From the IMG/VR virus record IMGVR_UViG_3300031787_011371, positions 1 through 64,000 of that record: a stretch of 64,000 bases of DNA; one strand, written 5' to 3'. A program made the position numbers and the translations under genes. This document shows, piece by piece, positions 44,060-53,996 of this stretch (the stretch's first letter is position 1; every line of letters starts with the position of its first letter). Source of the DNA: a virus. The notes beneath the pieces are model-generated. The model did no database searches, had not been told where the DNA came from, and worked only from the letters and a program-made list of their open reading frames with translations.

Positions 44060-45004
44060 TTATTTTCTAGCTGTTTTATAATTTTCAATAAACCAATCAA
44101 TAGTTTTATTTATACCATCTTCTAATGGCGTAAAAACAAATTCTTTTGGAATATCGCTTTTTGCTGGTTTTCTAAATTGGCCTTTAGGTTTTGTTATGTC
44201 ATATTTTATTCTGTCTTCAGAAATATTAAATCTTCTTGCAATAATATCGACAATTTCTTTGATTGAATGTTCAGTTTCGTTCACTGCCATAAAAGGCATA
44301 TCACTTTTCCAATTATCTATTGCCCATAATATAACTTTTGCTAAATCTTCTGAATATATAAATTGTCTTAAAGGTGTTCCGTCTCCCCAAACTTCAAAAT
44401 CTTTACCTGACAAACTTGCCTCATATCCTTTCCTAATTAAAGCTGGCACTAAATGACTATCTTCTAAATTAAAATTATCATTTGGACCATAAATATTAGT
44501 TGGAATAATTGAAATCCAATTGGAATCTGGAATCATCTTTCCATATATTTTAGTTTGATAACCTAGTAATCTTTTAGCATAAGAATAACCATAATTAGAA
44601 TTATGAGGAGGTCCTTGGTCTATTTTATCTGCAGTTAATGGATAATCTATTTTATCTGGAAATACACATGTAGACAATATAGAAACAAAATTTTTATATT
44701 TTGCTCTGTAAGCAACTTCTAATAAATTATTGTTAATTTCTAAATTTTCATTAAAAAACAATTCATTATTATCCATGTTGGCTTTTACTCCACCAACTTT
44801 TGCTGCACAATGTATTATTGTGTTATATTCATTTTCTATACCATCTTCAAAACACCTCCGTACAGAATTTATATTTAAAAGATTACAATCTCTACTTGAC
44901 AAAAACTCATGACTATTATCATTATTTAGTTGTCTTTTTATTGCAGAGCCCAATAACCCACTAGCCCCTGTTACTATTACTTTTTTATTGTTTTGCACTT
45001 GCAT
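44060..45004 (-). CDS. fcl: GDP-L-fucose synthase
   Basis: The 314-residue protein has [12 protein letters not shown] (NADP-binding), [13 protein letters not shown] and ILSTCVFPD, all hallmarks of Fcl/WcaG, with YSYAKRL as the catalytic YxxxK and [12 protein letters not shown] after it. The enzyme carries out the epimerisation and reduction steps that convert GDP-4-keto-6-deoxymannose to GDP-L-fucose. It overlaps gmd by 20 bases, an arrangement that favours coupled expression. Together the pair would supply fucose to the GT10-like enzyme at 56451-57281. Confidence 0.93.
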   Translation of the reverse strand: MQVQNNKKVIVTGASGLLGSAIKRQLNNDNSHEFLSSRDCNLLNINSVRRCFEDGIENEYNTIIHCAAKVGGVKANMDNNELFFNENLEINNNLLEVAYRAKYKNFVSILSTCVFPDKIDYPLTADKIDQGPPHNSNYGYSYAKRLLGYQTKIYGKMIPDSNWISIIPTNIYGPNDNFNLEDSHLVPALIRKGYEASLSGKDFEVWGDGTPLRQFIYSEDLAKVILWAIDNWKSDMPFMAVNETEHSIKEIVDIIARRFNISEDRIKYDITKPKGQFRKPAKSDIPKEFVFTPLEDGINKTIDWFIENYKTARK

Positions 45005-46058
45005 AAAATTGATATCCCTTTTTTTCTAATTTTTCTTTGTCGCTTCTAATCATTAGTGCGGCAAGCTCTTTAAAATCTATTTTTGGTTGCCAATCAAGTT
45101 TTTGTTTAGCTTTTGAATAGTCTCCTAGCAAAACTTCTACTTCTGAAGGTCTAAAATATTTTTCATCAACCTCAACTAAAAGTTTTCCGCTTAATTTATC
45201 ATAACCTTTTTCATTAATACCTTCACCCTTCCAGACTATTTCAAAACCAAGATAAGGAACAACTTCTTCTATAAATTCTCTTACTGAATGTGTTTCATTT
45301 GTTGCTAAAACAAAATCTTCTGGCTTGTCTAATTGTAACATTTTCCACATTCCTTCTACATAATCTCTTGCATGACCCCAGTCTCTTTTTGCGTCAAGAT
45401 TTCCTATCTTTAAAACATCTCTTTTTCTACAAGCAACTTCAGCAAGGTTTATTGTAATTTTTCTTGTAACAAAAGTTTCTCCTCTTCTTTCAGATTCATG
45501 ATTAAACAAAATTCCATTACAAGCAAATAAATTATAAGCCTCTCTATAATTTTTCACAATCCAATAACCATAAAGTTTTGCTACTCCATACGGACTTCTT
45601 GGATGAAAAGGAGATTCTTCATTGTAACCATTTTCTGGCATGTTATAAGCCATTCCTCCATATAATTCTGATGTGGAAGCTTGGTAAAATTTAGCATTAG
45701 GACAATGATTCCTCATTGCTTCTAAAATGGCTAACGTACCTAACGCGTCTGTTTGTGCAGTATAATAAGGTAATTCAAATGAAACTTTTACGTGTGATTG
45801 CGCAGCCAAGCTATATATCTCATCTGGTTGTATTTTAGATATAAGATTTGATATAACAAGAGGGTCAGTTACATCACCATAATGAAAATGAAATTTTGGA
45901 TGATTATCTATTAAATGGTCTATTCTTTTTGTGTTGAATGAACTAGAGCGTCTAATCATACCATGTACATCGTACCCTTTTTCGAGAAGTAATTCTGCCA
46001 AATATGAACCGTCTTGACCGTTAACTCCAGTTATGAATGCTATTTTTGTTTTTGACAT
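44985..46058 (-). CDS. gmd: GDP-mannose 4,6-dehydratase
   Basis: The 357 residues match the family's length. [20 protein letters not shown] (8-27) has the Gmd-specific G-x-x-G-Q-D-G pattern, with [36 protein letters not shown] (catalytic Tyr/Lys) and [16 protein letters not shown]. It removes water from GDP-mannose to give GDP-4-keto-6-deoxymannose. GDP-mannose must come from the host or from genes outside the window. First gene of a five-gene operon, with a host-like promoter upstream. Confidence 0.95.
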   Translation of the reverse strand: MSKTKIAFITGVNGQDGSYLAELLLEKGYDVHGMIRRSSSFNTKRIDHLIDNHPKFHFHYGDVTDPLVISNLISKIQPDEIYSLAAQSHVKVSFELPYYTAQTDALGTLAILEAMRNHCPNAKFYQASTSELYGGMAYNMPENGYNEESPFHPRSPYGVAKLYGYWIVKNYREAYNLFACNGILFNHESERRGETFVTRKITINLAEVACRKRDVLKIGNLDAKRDWGHARDYVEGMWKMLQLDKPEDFVLATNETHSVREFIEEVVPYLGFEIVWKGEGINEKGYDKLSGKLLVEVDEKYFRPSEVEVLLGDYSKAKQKLDWQPKIDFKELAALMIRSDKEKLEKKGYQFYASAKQ

Positions 46059-46074
46059 ATAAAATGTTTTAAAC

Positions 46075-46104
46075 CAAAAATAACTTTTATTATAAAAAAG
46101 TAAA
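46075..46104 (-). promoter_or_regulatory. Probable Bacteroidota-type promoter of the gmd operon
   Basis: On the minus strand TTTA (46104-46101), an 18-base spacer and TATTTTTG (46082-46075) match the -7 consensus fully and -33 with one change. It lies 17 bases upstream of the gmd ATG. Confidence 0.55.
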
Positions 46105-46111
46105 TATTTTA

Positions 46112-47224
46112 TTAAGAATATTTACCATGTAATTTTGCTTCTTTTAATAGTTTTGTTAATTTATCAATTTGACTTTCCAGTGAATAGTTCAACAAATAGC
46201 GATTAAAACCTTTTAAAGATTTTTCAATATAATATTCATTGTCATTCATTAATTTTAACATTTCTTTTGAATAACTTTCTATATCATTTCTTTCAAAAAC
46301 CATTCCTCCATCACCTATAACTTCTACATGCCCATTTGAATTTGCTTTATGACTTATACATGGTTTTTTGTGAAACATAGCTTCAGTAAAAACTGCACCA
46401 AAAGTTTCGCCATCACTTCTTCCGTGAGAAAAAACATCTAAAGTTTCTAAAAATGAATGTATTATTTCACTATTACCAGTATGTTCTAATTTAATGAAAT
46501 TTTTTAACTGTAATTGCTTTGCTTGATTTTCGTATTTTTCTTCTCCTCCAAGCAATATAAAACAAGTGTTATCATTTTCTATTTTTTTATATGCAGACAA
46601 TGGAACTTCAGAAAATAATCCTTCGGAATTTCTTTGATGAAAACCAAAAACAAATTTATTTCTAATATTAAGATTGTCTCTCATACAAAAAAAAGGAGGA
46701 TTTGGCATTTCTTGTATAACTGGTATTATGTCTAATTTGCCTGAATCTCCACCAGAATTTACCCAAATATTACCGCTTTCTTTTGTTATATGTATGCTTT
46801 TAAATACATTTTTTTGATTGTCAACTCCAGCATTTAATGTTAATATATTTATTATTGGAGTTCTTTTTATTAAATAAAATGGATATTCAGGATGACCAGC
46901 TCTACCAGTTATAATTACATCATAATTATCCTCATTAAAAACGTTCCAAAAATTTGTATTCACCCAATCATGATTAGCCGTTCTTACATCTTTATATTGT
47001 ACTTCAAATTTTATTAAATTAACTTTCTTATCTTCTAAATATTTTTTTCTAAAAATATCAGTATCTGGATGTTTCCAGGTTGAACCTAAATATGGAGCTG
47101 CATCACAATAATAAAAATCTACTTGAAATTCTTCTCTAGGTAAATTGGCTGCTATAGTGTGTAAAAACCTTTCTGTTCCTCCTGCTGATAATCCTCCAAA
47201 TTTTATAAATGCCACTTTAATCAT
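46112..47224 (-). CDS. Glycosyltransferase family 4
   Basis: Last gene of operon B; 370 residues. The N-terminus ([20 protein letters not shown]) has the GGxER signature of GT4 enzymes. The C-terminal half has [20 protein letters not shown], the nucleotide-sugar-binding E-x7-E region, here with E-T-F-G. The overall length and single-domain GT-B fold are normal for the family. It would add a hexose-type sugar; the donor cannot be read from the sequence. It is two bases from its upstream neighbour. Confidence 0.8.
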   Translation of the reverse strand: MIKVAFIKFGGLSAGGTERFLHTIAANLPREEFQVDFYYCDAAPYLGSTWKHPDTDIFRKKYLEDKKVNLIKFEVQYKDVRTANHDWVNTNFWNVFNEDNYDVIITGRAGHPEYPFYLIKRTPIINILTLNAGVDNQKNVFKSIHITKESGNIWVNSGGDSGKLDIIPVIQEMPNPPFFCMRDNLNIRNKFVFGFHQRNSEGLFSEVPLSAYKKIENDNTCFILLGGEEKYENQAKQLQLKNFIKLEHTGNSEIIHSFLETLDVFSHGRSDGETFGAVFTEAMFHKKPCISHKANSNGHVEVIGDGGMVFERNDIESYSKEMLKLMNDNEYYIEKSLKGFNRYLLNYSLESQIDKLTKLLKEAKLHGKYS

Positions 47225-47225
47225 A

Positions 47226-48077
47226 TTATATATTTTTTAAATTATTAATTTCATCAACGTGCCAAATGTTTAAATCTCTAAAATAATCAACACCATATTT
47301 TTCAAACCAATTGTTTATTTCCTTGATTCTCCAATTGTTGTTTTTGTAAATTTCATCAATATTAGGCAATATAACATTTTCATACCATTCAGATGGTGCT
47401 TTAGTTGTTTTGCAATTTCCATCATATAAAGTTATGGAATATGTACTATTAATTTCACTTGTTGATTTATTGGGGTTTTTAACTCTTTCTAGACAACGAT
47501 ACCATGACTGCTTTATTTGAAAAGCTTCCCAGCAAGAAAATTGAAAATGAAAAACTGCCCCAACATTTGAAGGTATTTGCTTTGTTTGATTAACTATAGG
47601 CAATCTTGGCTCATGTATCCAGTTTCCAGAATAATTTATTTTACCATCATCACAAATAATAAAATCTTTATAACTATTAGACCAAGCACTATTATCGTCT
47701 CTGTATTCATAAAGACTTCTCCACATTGGAAGCCAATGCATTGTACATCTTTCTCCTGGTTTAATGCTTGATGTTATTAAATCAAAATTTTTAATTGCAT
47801 TAGAAGTGAAAGATTCATCAGCATCTAAACTAACAATATGTGTTGCTGAACAATCTCTTGCCAAATTAAAAAGATGTCCTCTTTTAGAGCTCCAGCCATC
47901 ATTGTTTTCTAATTTTACAACTTCTATATTTTTATATTTTTCTAATAATTCTACAGAATTATCAGTAGAACCATCATCTAAAACAATTATTTTATCACAC
48001 ACTTTACTTACAGAAGAAGCAAAAGAATCTATAAATGGTGATTCATTTTTTATTGGCGTTATTCCTATAATTTTCAT
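47226..48077 (-). CDS. Glycosyltransferase family 2
   Basis: The 283-residue product starts KIIGITPIKNESPFIDSF, a GT2 first strand and helix, followed by VLDDGSTDNSVELL (nucleotide binding) and IVSLDADESF, the DxD motif. The rest is Trp/Tyr-rich acceptor-binding sequence. Such small soluble GT2 enzymes are typical of protein or O-antigen glycosylation clusters. It shares operon B with the methyltransferase just upstream at three bases. Confidence 0.82.
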   Translation of the reverse strand: MKIIGITPIKNESPFIDSFASSVSKVCDKIIVLDDGSTDNSVELLEKYKNIEVVKLENNDGWSSKRGHLFNLARDCSATHIVSLDADESFTSNAIKNFDLITSSIKPGERCTMHWLPMWRSLYEYRDDNSAWSNSYKDFIICDDGKINYSGNWIHEPRLPIVNQTKQIPSNVGAVFHFQFSCWEAFQIKQSWYRCLERVKNPNKSTSEINSTYSITLYDGNCKTTKAPSEWYENVILPNIDEIYKNNNWRIKEINNWFEKYGVDYFRDLNIWHVDEINNLKNI

Positions 48078-48079
48078 AA

Positions 48080-48691
48080 TTAATTTTTTATTTTAAAGCA
48101 TCCAAATCCAGATTCATGAGCCCAAGAATCCAAACTATATTTTTCTCCAATCCATTCATCAAAAAATTTGCCTTTATCATTTATTTTTATGTCATCAACA
48201 AATAATAATGAATTGTTTTTCATTTTATTTTTATAAACATCAAATTCTTTACTTATTTGATGATAATGATGAATTGTGTCAGAAAATAAAAAATCTATAG
48301 AATTATTTAAAAACATAGATAATACATTAGGATTAGTACAGTTATCGTATACTATATTTACTCTATCATCTTCAAAAAATTTTTTAGGTAAAAGCCTTAA
48401 ATCTTGAACAATGTCTATTGTATAAAATTTTTGTTTTGGTTTTAATGAATCGTAAATTGCCAAAGTACTCATACCCTCTCTGTTTCCCAATTCAACAATA
48501 ATGGCATCTTCTGGCAAATTTTTAATTACATTATGTATCAATGTAAAGTATCCACAAACTTTTCCTTGAGGAAAAGAAAAATTTGTTAGATATTTTTTAT
48601 ATTCCTCATCAATACCATAAATAAAATCAGAATTATTCCAAATGATTTCTTGATTTTTTTCTGTGTAATCTATTATTTCTTTTAAATTCAT
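48080..48691 (-). CDS. Class I SAM methyltransferase (Methyltransf_24-like)
   Basis: The 203-residue protein has IVELGNREGMSTLAIYD (motif I), FYTIDIVQD and later FLFSDTIHHYHQISKEFDVY then SLLFVDDI. This is the same layout as the CmcI-like enzyme at 12713 but with little sequence identity. It probably O-methylates a sugar of the phage glycan. Its start overlaps the upstream methyltransferase gene by four bases. Confidence 0.7.
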   Translation of the reverse strand: MNLKEIIDYTEKNQEIIWNNSDFIYGIDEEYKKYLTNFSFPQGKVCGYFTLIHNVIKNLPEDAIIVELGNREGMSTLAIYDSLKPKQKFYTIDIVQDLRLLPKKFFEDDRVNIVYDNCTNPNVLSMFLNNSIDFLFSDTIHHYHQISKEFDVYKNKMKNNSLLFVDDIKINDKGKFFDEWIGEKYSLDSWAHESGFGCFKIKN

Positions 48692-49368
48692 ATTTCATTT
48701 TTTGAAAGTCCATCTCTAAACATTTTTATGACTTCACTAGAACCTGGCCCCATAAAATCATTATTAATTATATTTAATTCTAATTTATTTTCCCACATAA
48801 AATTCAAGTCTCTTATGCTTAAATCTAATTTGGCTATTGAATCAAAAAAATCATCAGCATCCAAAAAATTTAATTTTGGATAAGCAATAAACTTATTATT
48901 TTCTATTTGAAATATCCATCTATGATGAATATAGCCTCTAAAACCTTTGCCGTTTATATTAACTTCTAATCCTGTTTGTGAAAGTCTTGATAATTCTATA
49001 AATTTACTTGGTATAGCAACATATCCAGATTTTGCTATTTTGCTTATTTGTTGACAAACTAATAATGGATTTGATAAATCCTCTAATGTATGAGTGCAAA
49101 TTGCAAAATCAAATTTACCATTTTGTTTTACATAATCAATCAAATCAGACCAAGAATCATGGTCACATATATTAAATTGAAATTGCTTTACTCTATTGTC
49201 TTGGCATTTATTTATATCCACTATTGCATCTAATACTGGCCAAGACCATCCGTCATAAGTTCCTCCAATATCTATAATTTTAAAATTTTTATTATTTTCT
49301 TTTATAGATTTTAAATAGTTTAAAATTTCACTTCTGTCACCATTACCATATTTAACGTTACTAATCAT
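48688..49368 (-). CDS. SAM-dependent methyltransferase (Methyltransf_11/23-like)
   Basis: The 226-residue protein has FKIIDIGGTYDGWSWPVLDA (motif I), FNICDHDSW as motif II and FDFAICTHTLEDLSNP as the post-II acidic/hydrophobic strand. These fit a class I methyltransferase of the type found in glycan clusters. The substrate is unknown; the coupled downstream methyltransferase (four-base overlap) suggests that two positions of one sugar may be methylated. Confidence 0.7.
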   Translation of the reverse strand: MISNVKYGNGDRSEILNYLKSIKENNKNFKIIDIGGTYDGWSWPVLDAIVDINKCQDNRVKQFQFNICDHDSWSDLIDYVKQNGKFDFAICTHTLEDLSNPLLVCQQISKIAKSGYVAIPSKFIELSRLSQTGLEVNINGKGFRGYIHHRWIFQIENNKFIAYPKLNFLDADDFFDSIAKLDLSIRDLNFMWENKLELNIINNDFMGPGSSEVIKMFRDGLSKNEI

Positions 49369-49375
49369 ATTAATA

Positions 49376-50179
49376 TTAATTTATAAAATTTTTAAAATTT
49401 ATCTTTTCTCCAAAATTTGTAATATTTTCTATATCATAATTTAATATATCACATAAAAATTTATTACAATCTTCTTTTTCAATCTTATCTTCAATTCCAT
49501 ATCTTTTATAGATGAAAGTCTTCTCTATTCCTTGTAGGTTTCCGCTTGTACTTGCACCCTTTCCTTCATCTAAGTAAAACCCAGTATTACCTTCAGAAAA
49601 TTTTATTTTTCCATTGTATGCCAATCTTATCGCAAAATCAAAATCAGCACCAGACCTTAGTTGTTCATCAAAATATCCAGCTTTATTACAAATAGATTTT
49701 CTGAACATAAAAAAAGGCCCTAAAATCATACCTCTTTTATATTCTGAATCTGGATGTATTGTATGGTCTATTTGTCTGCCAGATTTTAAGCCAAAAGAAT
49801 TAACAACCTGATAATTAGAATTTACAATATCAATATCATCATTTTGTTCTAAAATTTTCATTTGACTTTCAAGTGAATTTGGTTCTCTCAAATCATCGAT
49901 ATTCCATATTGTTAAATATTCACCAGAAGATTCTTTTATGCACTTATTCATTGATGTGCCAATCGGTTCTACTGGCCTTGTTATTATATGCTTTATTACT
50001 CCATCTGGATATTTGTTAATGTATTCTTTTACTAATTCAACTTCCCAATCTTCTGGGTCATTGTGGTCTAAAACCAACTCAAAATTTGGGAAAATTGTTT
50101 GATTTTCTAATTCTTCTAAAAATTTAGGAAGATATTTTCCCATTTTATAACATGGTGTTATTGTACTTATTTTTTTCAT
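49376..50179 (-). CDS. Glycosyltransferase family 2
   Basis: In this 267-residue protein ISTITPCYKMGKYLPKFLEE opens a GT-A fold, with ELVLDHNDPEDW, then YLTIWNIDDLREPNS in place of the DxD. A conserved RSGADFDFAIRLAYNG segment follows, as in many GT2 enzymes of phage and O-antigen clusters. The position between FkbM and methyltransferase genes in operon B indicates a shared pathway. Donor unknown. Confidence 0.75.
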   Translation of the reverse strand: MKKISTITPCYKMGKYLPKFLEELENQTIFPNFELVLDHNDPEDWEVELVKEYINKYPDGVIKHIITRPVEPIGTSMNKCIKESSGEYLTIWNIDDLREPNSLESQMKILEQNDDIDIVNSNYQVVNSFGLKSGRQIDHTIHPDSEYKRGMILGPFFMFRKSICNKAGYFDEQLRSGADFDFAIRLAYNGKIKFSEGNTGFYLDEGKGASTSGNLQGIEKTFIYKRYGIEDKIEKEDCNKFLCDILNYDIENITNFGEKINFKNFIN

Positions 50180-50820
50180 TTTTTATAAAAAATTAAATCT
50201 CTTTGAAATATTTCTCCTTTTTTAAAAATTCCGTCTTCTAGCGGCCAAACATGATTCTCTATTACTTCATAATTTAAAAAATTGTTTTCTTTCATATTTT
50301 TAATAATCTCATCTTCAAGAGGGGCTCCTTCATTATATTCTTTTAATGAAGTTTCTATTATTACATATTTTGCTTTTTCTAAAATGTTTTTTGAACCTTT
50401 TAAAATATCAAGTTCAGAACCTTGAGTATCTAATTTTATTAAATCAAATTCATCTAATTTAAATAAAGAATCAACTGTTTTTGTTATTCTTTTTTCAATT
50501 ATTAAATTTTCTATTGAATAATGTTTTGTTTTTTCTAAATATAAAGAATTGCCAGTACATATATCATTTTCTTTTGTTAAGAAAAAGTCAACCTCTTTAT
50601 CGTCTACATCAGATAAAACTTCAATAAAATACAAGTTTCCAGTATTTTTTAAATAAATTTCACAATTTTTATTAGCTTCAACCATATATAAAATAGAATC
50701 TTTCCAAACGTTTTTACATAATTCAGAAAACTCACCAACATTAGCACCTATGTCTAATATCTTATTTGGAATAAACCCTTTATTTTTTAAAGTTTGTAAA
50801 TAGTTGTTAATTTTGCTCAT
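50176..50820 (-). CDS. FkbM-family methyltransferase
   Basis: The 214-residue protein has ILDIGANVGEFSELCK (motif I), YMVEANKNCEIYL, then LDEFDLIKLDTQGSELDILK, the FkbM hallmark. The length corresponds to a single FkbM domain. It is expected to O-methylate a hydroxyl of a sugar. Start and stop overlap both neighbours by 14 and four bases respectively, indicating tight coupling inside operon B. Confidence 0.85.
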   Translation of the reverse strand: MSKINNYLQTLKNKGFIPNKILDIGANVGEFSELCKNVWKDSILYMVEANKNCEIYLKNTGNLYFIEVLSDVDDKEVDFFLTKENDICTGNSLYLEKTKHYSIENLIIEKRITKTVDSLFKLDEFDLIKLDTQGSELDILKGSKNILEKAKYVIIETSLKEYNEGAPLEDEIIKNMKENNFLNYEVIENHVWPLEDGIFKKGEIFQRDLIFYKK

Positions 50821-51604
50821 TATTTAAATTTTTAATCATTTTTTTTATACCTTCTTCTAAAGATATTTTTGGCTTCCAATTTGGAACATATTCTTTATTT
50901 TGTATAATAAGAGACTCTCCTTTTTTATTTCCTTTAATAATAGAACAGTTAGTGTTTTTTTGGATTATTTTTGCTATATTATATAAATCTACCCATTCTC
51001 CAGTAGATATGTCATAAGTTTTACTTTTATCTTTTATATTAAATGCAGCCAATAAAGCTTCACAAACATCATCTATATGAATAAATTGTCTAACCTCACT
51101 TCCATCCGTTAAAATTTCAATTTTTTCATTTTTTACTGCTTGAAAAACAAAGTCTGATATTACATGGCTTCTTTCGCTTACTTCTTCATTATATCCATAT
51201 ATATTCCAAAGTCTAACTGCTATACCTTTTTCTGAGAGTTTTGTCCAAACTTCTCCAATTCTCTTTTGTGAACCATAAACTGTATCTACATTTTCTGATA
51301 ATTGACTTGAAATAAAAATGAAAGGCAAATTTATAATTTGTGGAAAAACATTATTCATTATTGCATTATTCCATTCCATTTGAAATATTTGACTATCTTT
51401 TTTATATAAATATTTTGCGCCACCAACATCCCAAGCTAAAAAGAAAACTCTATCAACACCTTCTAATGGCAAACTTTCAAATCTAGCATCTTGTTTTGTG
51501 TTGTTTTTTATGTCGAACTCTATAACTTCATCCCCTTTATTCTTAAGAAAATCGCAAAGCCTTTTTCCTAAAAAGCCGCTTGAACCTATGATTAAACTTT
51601 TCAT
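50807..51604 (-). CDS. NAD-dependent sugar-nucleotide epimerase/reductase (extended SDR)
   Basis: The 265-residue protein starts KSLIIGSSGFLGKRLCDFL (NAD-binding glycines) and has SSQLSENVDTVYGSQKRIGE with the YxxxK catalytic pair, and LWNIYGYNEEVSERSHV. QFIHIDDVCEALLAA is the conserved SDR segment before the sugar site. It is on the short side for the family, and could be a 4-epimerase or 4-ketoreductase acting after the adjacent dehydratase-like gene. Confidence 0.78.
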   Translation of the reverse strand: MKSLIIGSSGFLGKRLCDFLKNKGDEVIEFDIKNNTKQDARFESLPLEGVDRVFFLAWDVGGAKYLYKKDSQIFQMEWNNAIMNNVFPQIINLPFIFISSQLSENVDTVYGSQKRIGEVWTKLSEKGIAVRLWNIYGYNEEVSERSHVISDFVFQAVKNEKIEILTDGSEVRQFIHIDDVCEALLAAFNIKDKSKTYDISTGEWVDLYNIAKIIQKNTNCSIIKGNKKGESLIIQNKEYVPNWKPKISLEEGIKKMIKNLNNEQN

Positions 51605-51605
51605 A

Positions 51606-52538
51606 TTATTTACCTAAATAGTTTATATACCAATTAATAGTTTTTTTTAAACCTTCCTCAAAAGAATATTTTTTAGTCCATCCTAATTTTTTTAATTTAT
51701 CAGCAGACATATATTGAAAAGGAATTTCTATAAAATCTTTTTTTACAATTTCACTTCCTCCAGAGTAATTCATTAAACTAGAGATTGTAGAAACTGTTTC
51801 TTCTATTGTATGAAATTCATTATCTCCGATGTTATAAATTTCCCCAGGCTTTCCATTTTCTGAAAGCAATTTATAAGCATTACACACATCATCAATAAAA
51901 ACAAACTCTCTTTTAAAGCCTAGAACCCCAGAGTAAATTCTTGGTTTGTTATTTTTATGTATTTGTATTATTGTATTTGGTATTATTCTGGAAATATTCA
52001 TATCTCTAGGCCCATAAATGTTAGCACATCTAATGACATTAACGTTTATTCCATAAGTTTTGTAGTAAGATTGAGAAATTAGGTCGGCACAGGCTTTTGA
52101 TGTTGAATATGGGTCATCTGGTTGCAACTTCATATCTTCAGTGTAAGGTAGTACATCGTGAGTCCCATATGATTTATCTGAAGAAGCAACTATTATTTTT
52201 ATGTTTGGATTAATTTTTCTAATGGCATCTAAAATATTTATTGTTCCAATTATATTACTTTTATAACAACTTACAGGGTTTTTATTTGCTATTTTAACTA
52301 TAGACATCGCTGCTATATGATATATTAAATCAATTTCGTAATCAGAAATAATTCTTTCTACTAATTCCGAATCTAATATGTCTCCATATATTATGGTACA
52401 TTTATCTAAAATATCTTTTTGAGTTTTTTTATTTTTATCTCTAATTATACCTATAACATTATTTCCACTATTTAACTCTTTTTCTGCCAATGATGAACCG
52501 ACAAACCCATTTATTCCTGTTATTAAAATATTTTTCAT
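51606..52538 (-). CDS. NDP-sugar 4,6-dehydratase/epimerase (extended SDR)
   Basis: The 310-residue protein has LITGINGFVGSSLAEKEL, YHIAAMSIVKIANKNP and VASSDKSYGTHDVLPY, with DPYSTSKACADLISQSYYKT carrying the YxxxK motif. The SSDKxYG...PYSxSKxCAxL pattern is closest to CDP-glucose 4,6-dehydratases (RfbG-like), though GDP- or dTDP-sugar enzymes cannot be excluded. Together with the reductase/epimerase next to it (one base apart) it would make a deoxyhexose donor other than GDP-fucose. Confidence 0.75.
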   Translation of the reverse strand: MKNILITGINGFVGSSLAEKELNSGNNVIGIIRDKNKKTQKDILDKCTIIYGDILDSELVERIISDYEIDLIYHIAAMSIVKIANKNPVSCYKSNIIGTINILDAIRKINPNIKIIVASSDKSYGTHDVLPYTEDMKLQPDDPYSTSKACADLISQSYYKTYGINVNVIRCANIYGPRDMNISRIIPNTIIQIHKNNKPRIYSGVLGFKREFVFIDDVCNAYKLLSENGKPGEIYNIGDNEFHTIEETVSTISSLMNYSGGSEIVKKDFIEIPFQYMSADKLKKLGWTKKYSFEEGLKKTINWYINYLGK

Positions 52539-52541
52539 TTT

Positions 52542-53369
52542 TTATAATTTTATTATTTGTTTTGACTGTTTTTCTAAATTTAAATTTTCTAATATATAAT
52601 TTCTTGGTTTATATGATTCCAAATTTCTAATAAAATGATTCCACTTACTGTAAATTTCTTCTTTTTCATAAAAATAAATTCCACATAATGAATTAAAATA
52701 AGGTATTGATGTTGCTTCTACCTTATATTCTTCACCTCTATCGTTCCAATATTTTACGTCCCAAACAATTAGTGGCAAATTACAACTCATCATTTCTTGT
52801 ATTGCTATTCCTTGACTTTCACAATTATCTATAATAAAACCATATTTACTTTTCGATATTAAATCTAAAAAATTTGACTCATTATAATGGCCGTATTTTA
52901 TTACATTATATGTTTGATTTGATTCTTTTAAAAAGTTTTCTACAAATTTTAAATCTTCTTCATTTCTCCTTTTAAAATATACTAAACAATCAAATTCTTT
53001 TTTGTCATTAGATTTGTCGGCAAATAATTCAGTATCAATACCTACTGGCCAAATCTCTATTTTTTCTTCTGGGAGCCATTTCATATATAATTTTTTTACC
53101 CATTCTGATGGAACTAAAATTTTTTTATATTTCTGCTCCATAACATATTTATTGTCTATAGGTAAAGTGCATATATTTGGGCCTATTATAGAATTTTCTA
53201 TTTTTAAACTTAACATATTATGACTTTGAAGAAAAACATTTTTTTCATCGTTTTTATTTTCTGATGAATTAATTGTGTAATTTTCTTTCAAAATTTCCAG
53301 TCCACTAATAAAGTTGTCAATAACTTTTTTTGGACCCATATTTCTATATTCAAAATAAATATTAATCAT
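52542..53369 (-). CDS. Glycosyltransferase (GT-B, GT4-like)
   Basis: The 275-residue protein is shorter than usual. It has ILVPSEWVKKLYMKW and IWPVGIDTELFADK in the position of the linker region of GT4 enzymes, then FIIDNCESQGIAIQEMMSC, equivalent to the E-x7-E donor site. The N-terminal acceptor half is reduced to about 90 residues, so this may be a minimal GT-B or depend on a partner. Its start lies eight bases inside the upstream FkbM gene. Confidence 0.65.
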   Translation of the reverse strand: MINIYFEYRNMGPKKVIDNFISGLEILKENYTINSSENKNDEKNVFLQSHNMLSLKIENSIIGPNICTLPIDNKYVMEQKYKKILVPSEWVKKLYMKWLPEEKIEIWPVGIDTELFADKSNDKKEFDCLVYFKRRNEEDLKFVENFLKESNQTYNVIKYGHYNESNFLDLISKSKYGFIIDNCESQGIAIQEMMSCNLPLIVWDVKYWNDRGEEYKVEATSIPYFNSLCGIYFYEKEEIYSKWNHFIRNLESYKPRNYILENLNLEKQSKQIIKL

Positions 53370-53994
53370 TTTTTTTCATATAAAATGCATCACCCCATTG
53401 ATATTCAGTCATTTTAGTTTCTACCCTTTCAAAACCAAATTTACTTAAATACAAGTCAATTTCTTCTATTTTTGCACAATCCTTATAAAGATAATCAGTA
53501 TTAACTTCTGTATAAATATAATCTATATCATTTAAAGAATTCTCCATACCTTTTAAAGCTAAAAGTTCTGCTCCTTGAATATCTAAATTTAAAAAATTAA
53601 AATCACATGGATTAAATTTCTCATCATTAAAGAAAGTGTCAATCTTTTTTGTTTTAACAGTTTTTTTATTAACAACAGAAATGTGTGGATGATGAATTTT
53701 ATGTTTATCCATTTCAAGAATAGAAGAAGATTCTCCATTACTTGCAACATGAAAATCTACTTCCTGTCCATCTATATCAGATGCTGCAAAACAGTAAGAT
53801 TTATGATTTTTATAGTTACTTATTTTATTTTGCAATTCATTAAATGTATCTGGGTCTGCTTCTACCCATATAACATTATCAACACCACAAGTTCTATATG
53901 ATTCAGCTTCTTCTGCGTGATGTGCACCAACATGTAAAATTCCTTTAATGTTGATTTTATATTTATTTCTTATATCTCTAAAATTAATTAACAT
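53362..53994 (-). CDS. FkbM-family methyltransferase
   Basis: The 210-residue protein has GILHVGAHHAEEAESYRTCG (motif I variant G-x-H), VIWVEADPDTF and FNFLNLDIQGAELLALKGM. This G-A-H-H form of motif I is common in a subgroup of FkbM enzymes in glycan clusters; the N-terminal domain of the 15435 gene has the related GACIGQE. It follows the tandem GT2 gene by two bases. O-methylation of a sugar hydroxyl is the expected role. Confidence 0.85.
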   Translation of the reverse strand: MLINFRDIRNKYKINIKGILHVGAHHAEEAESYRTCGVDNVIWVEADPDTFNELQNKISNYKNHKSYCFAASDIDGQEVDFHVASNGESSSILEMDKHKIHHPHISVVNKKTVKTKKIDTFFNDEKFNPCDFNFLNLDIQGAELLALKGMENSLNDIDYIYTEVNTDYLYKDCAKIEEIDLYLSKFGFERVETKMTEYQWGDAFYMKKND

Positions 53995-53996
53995 TT

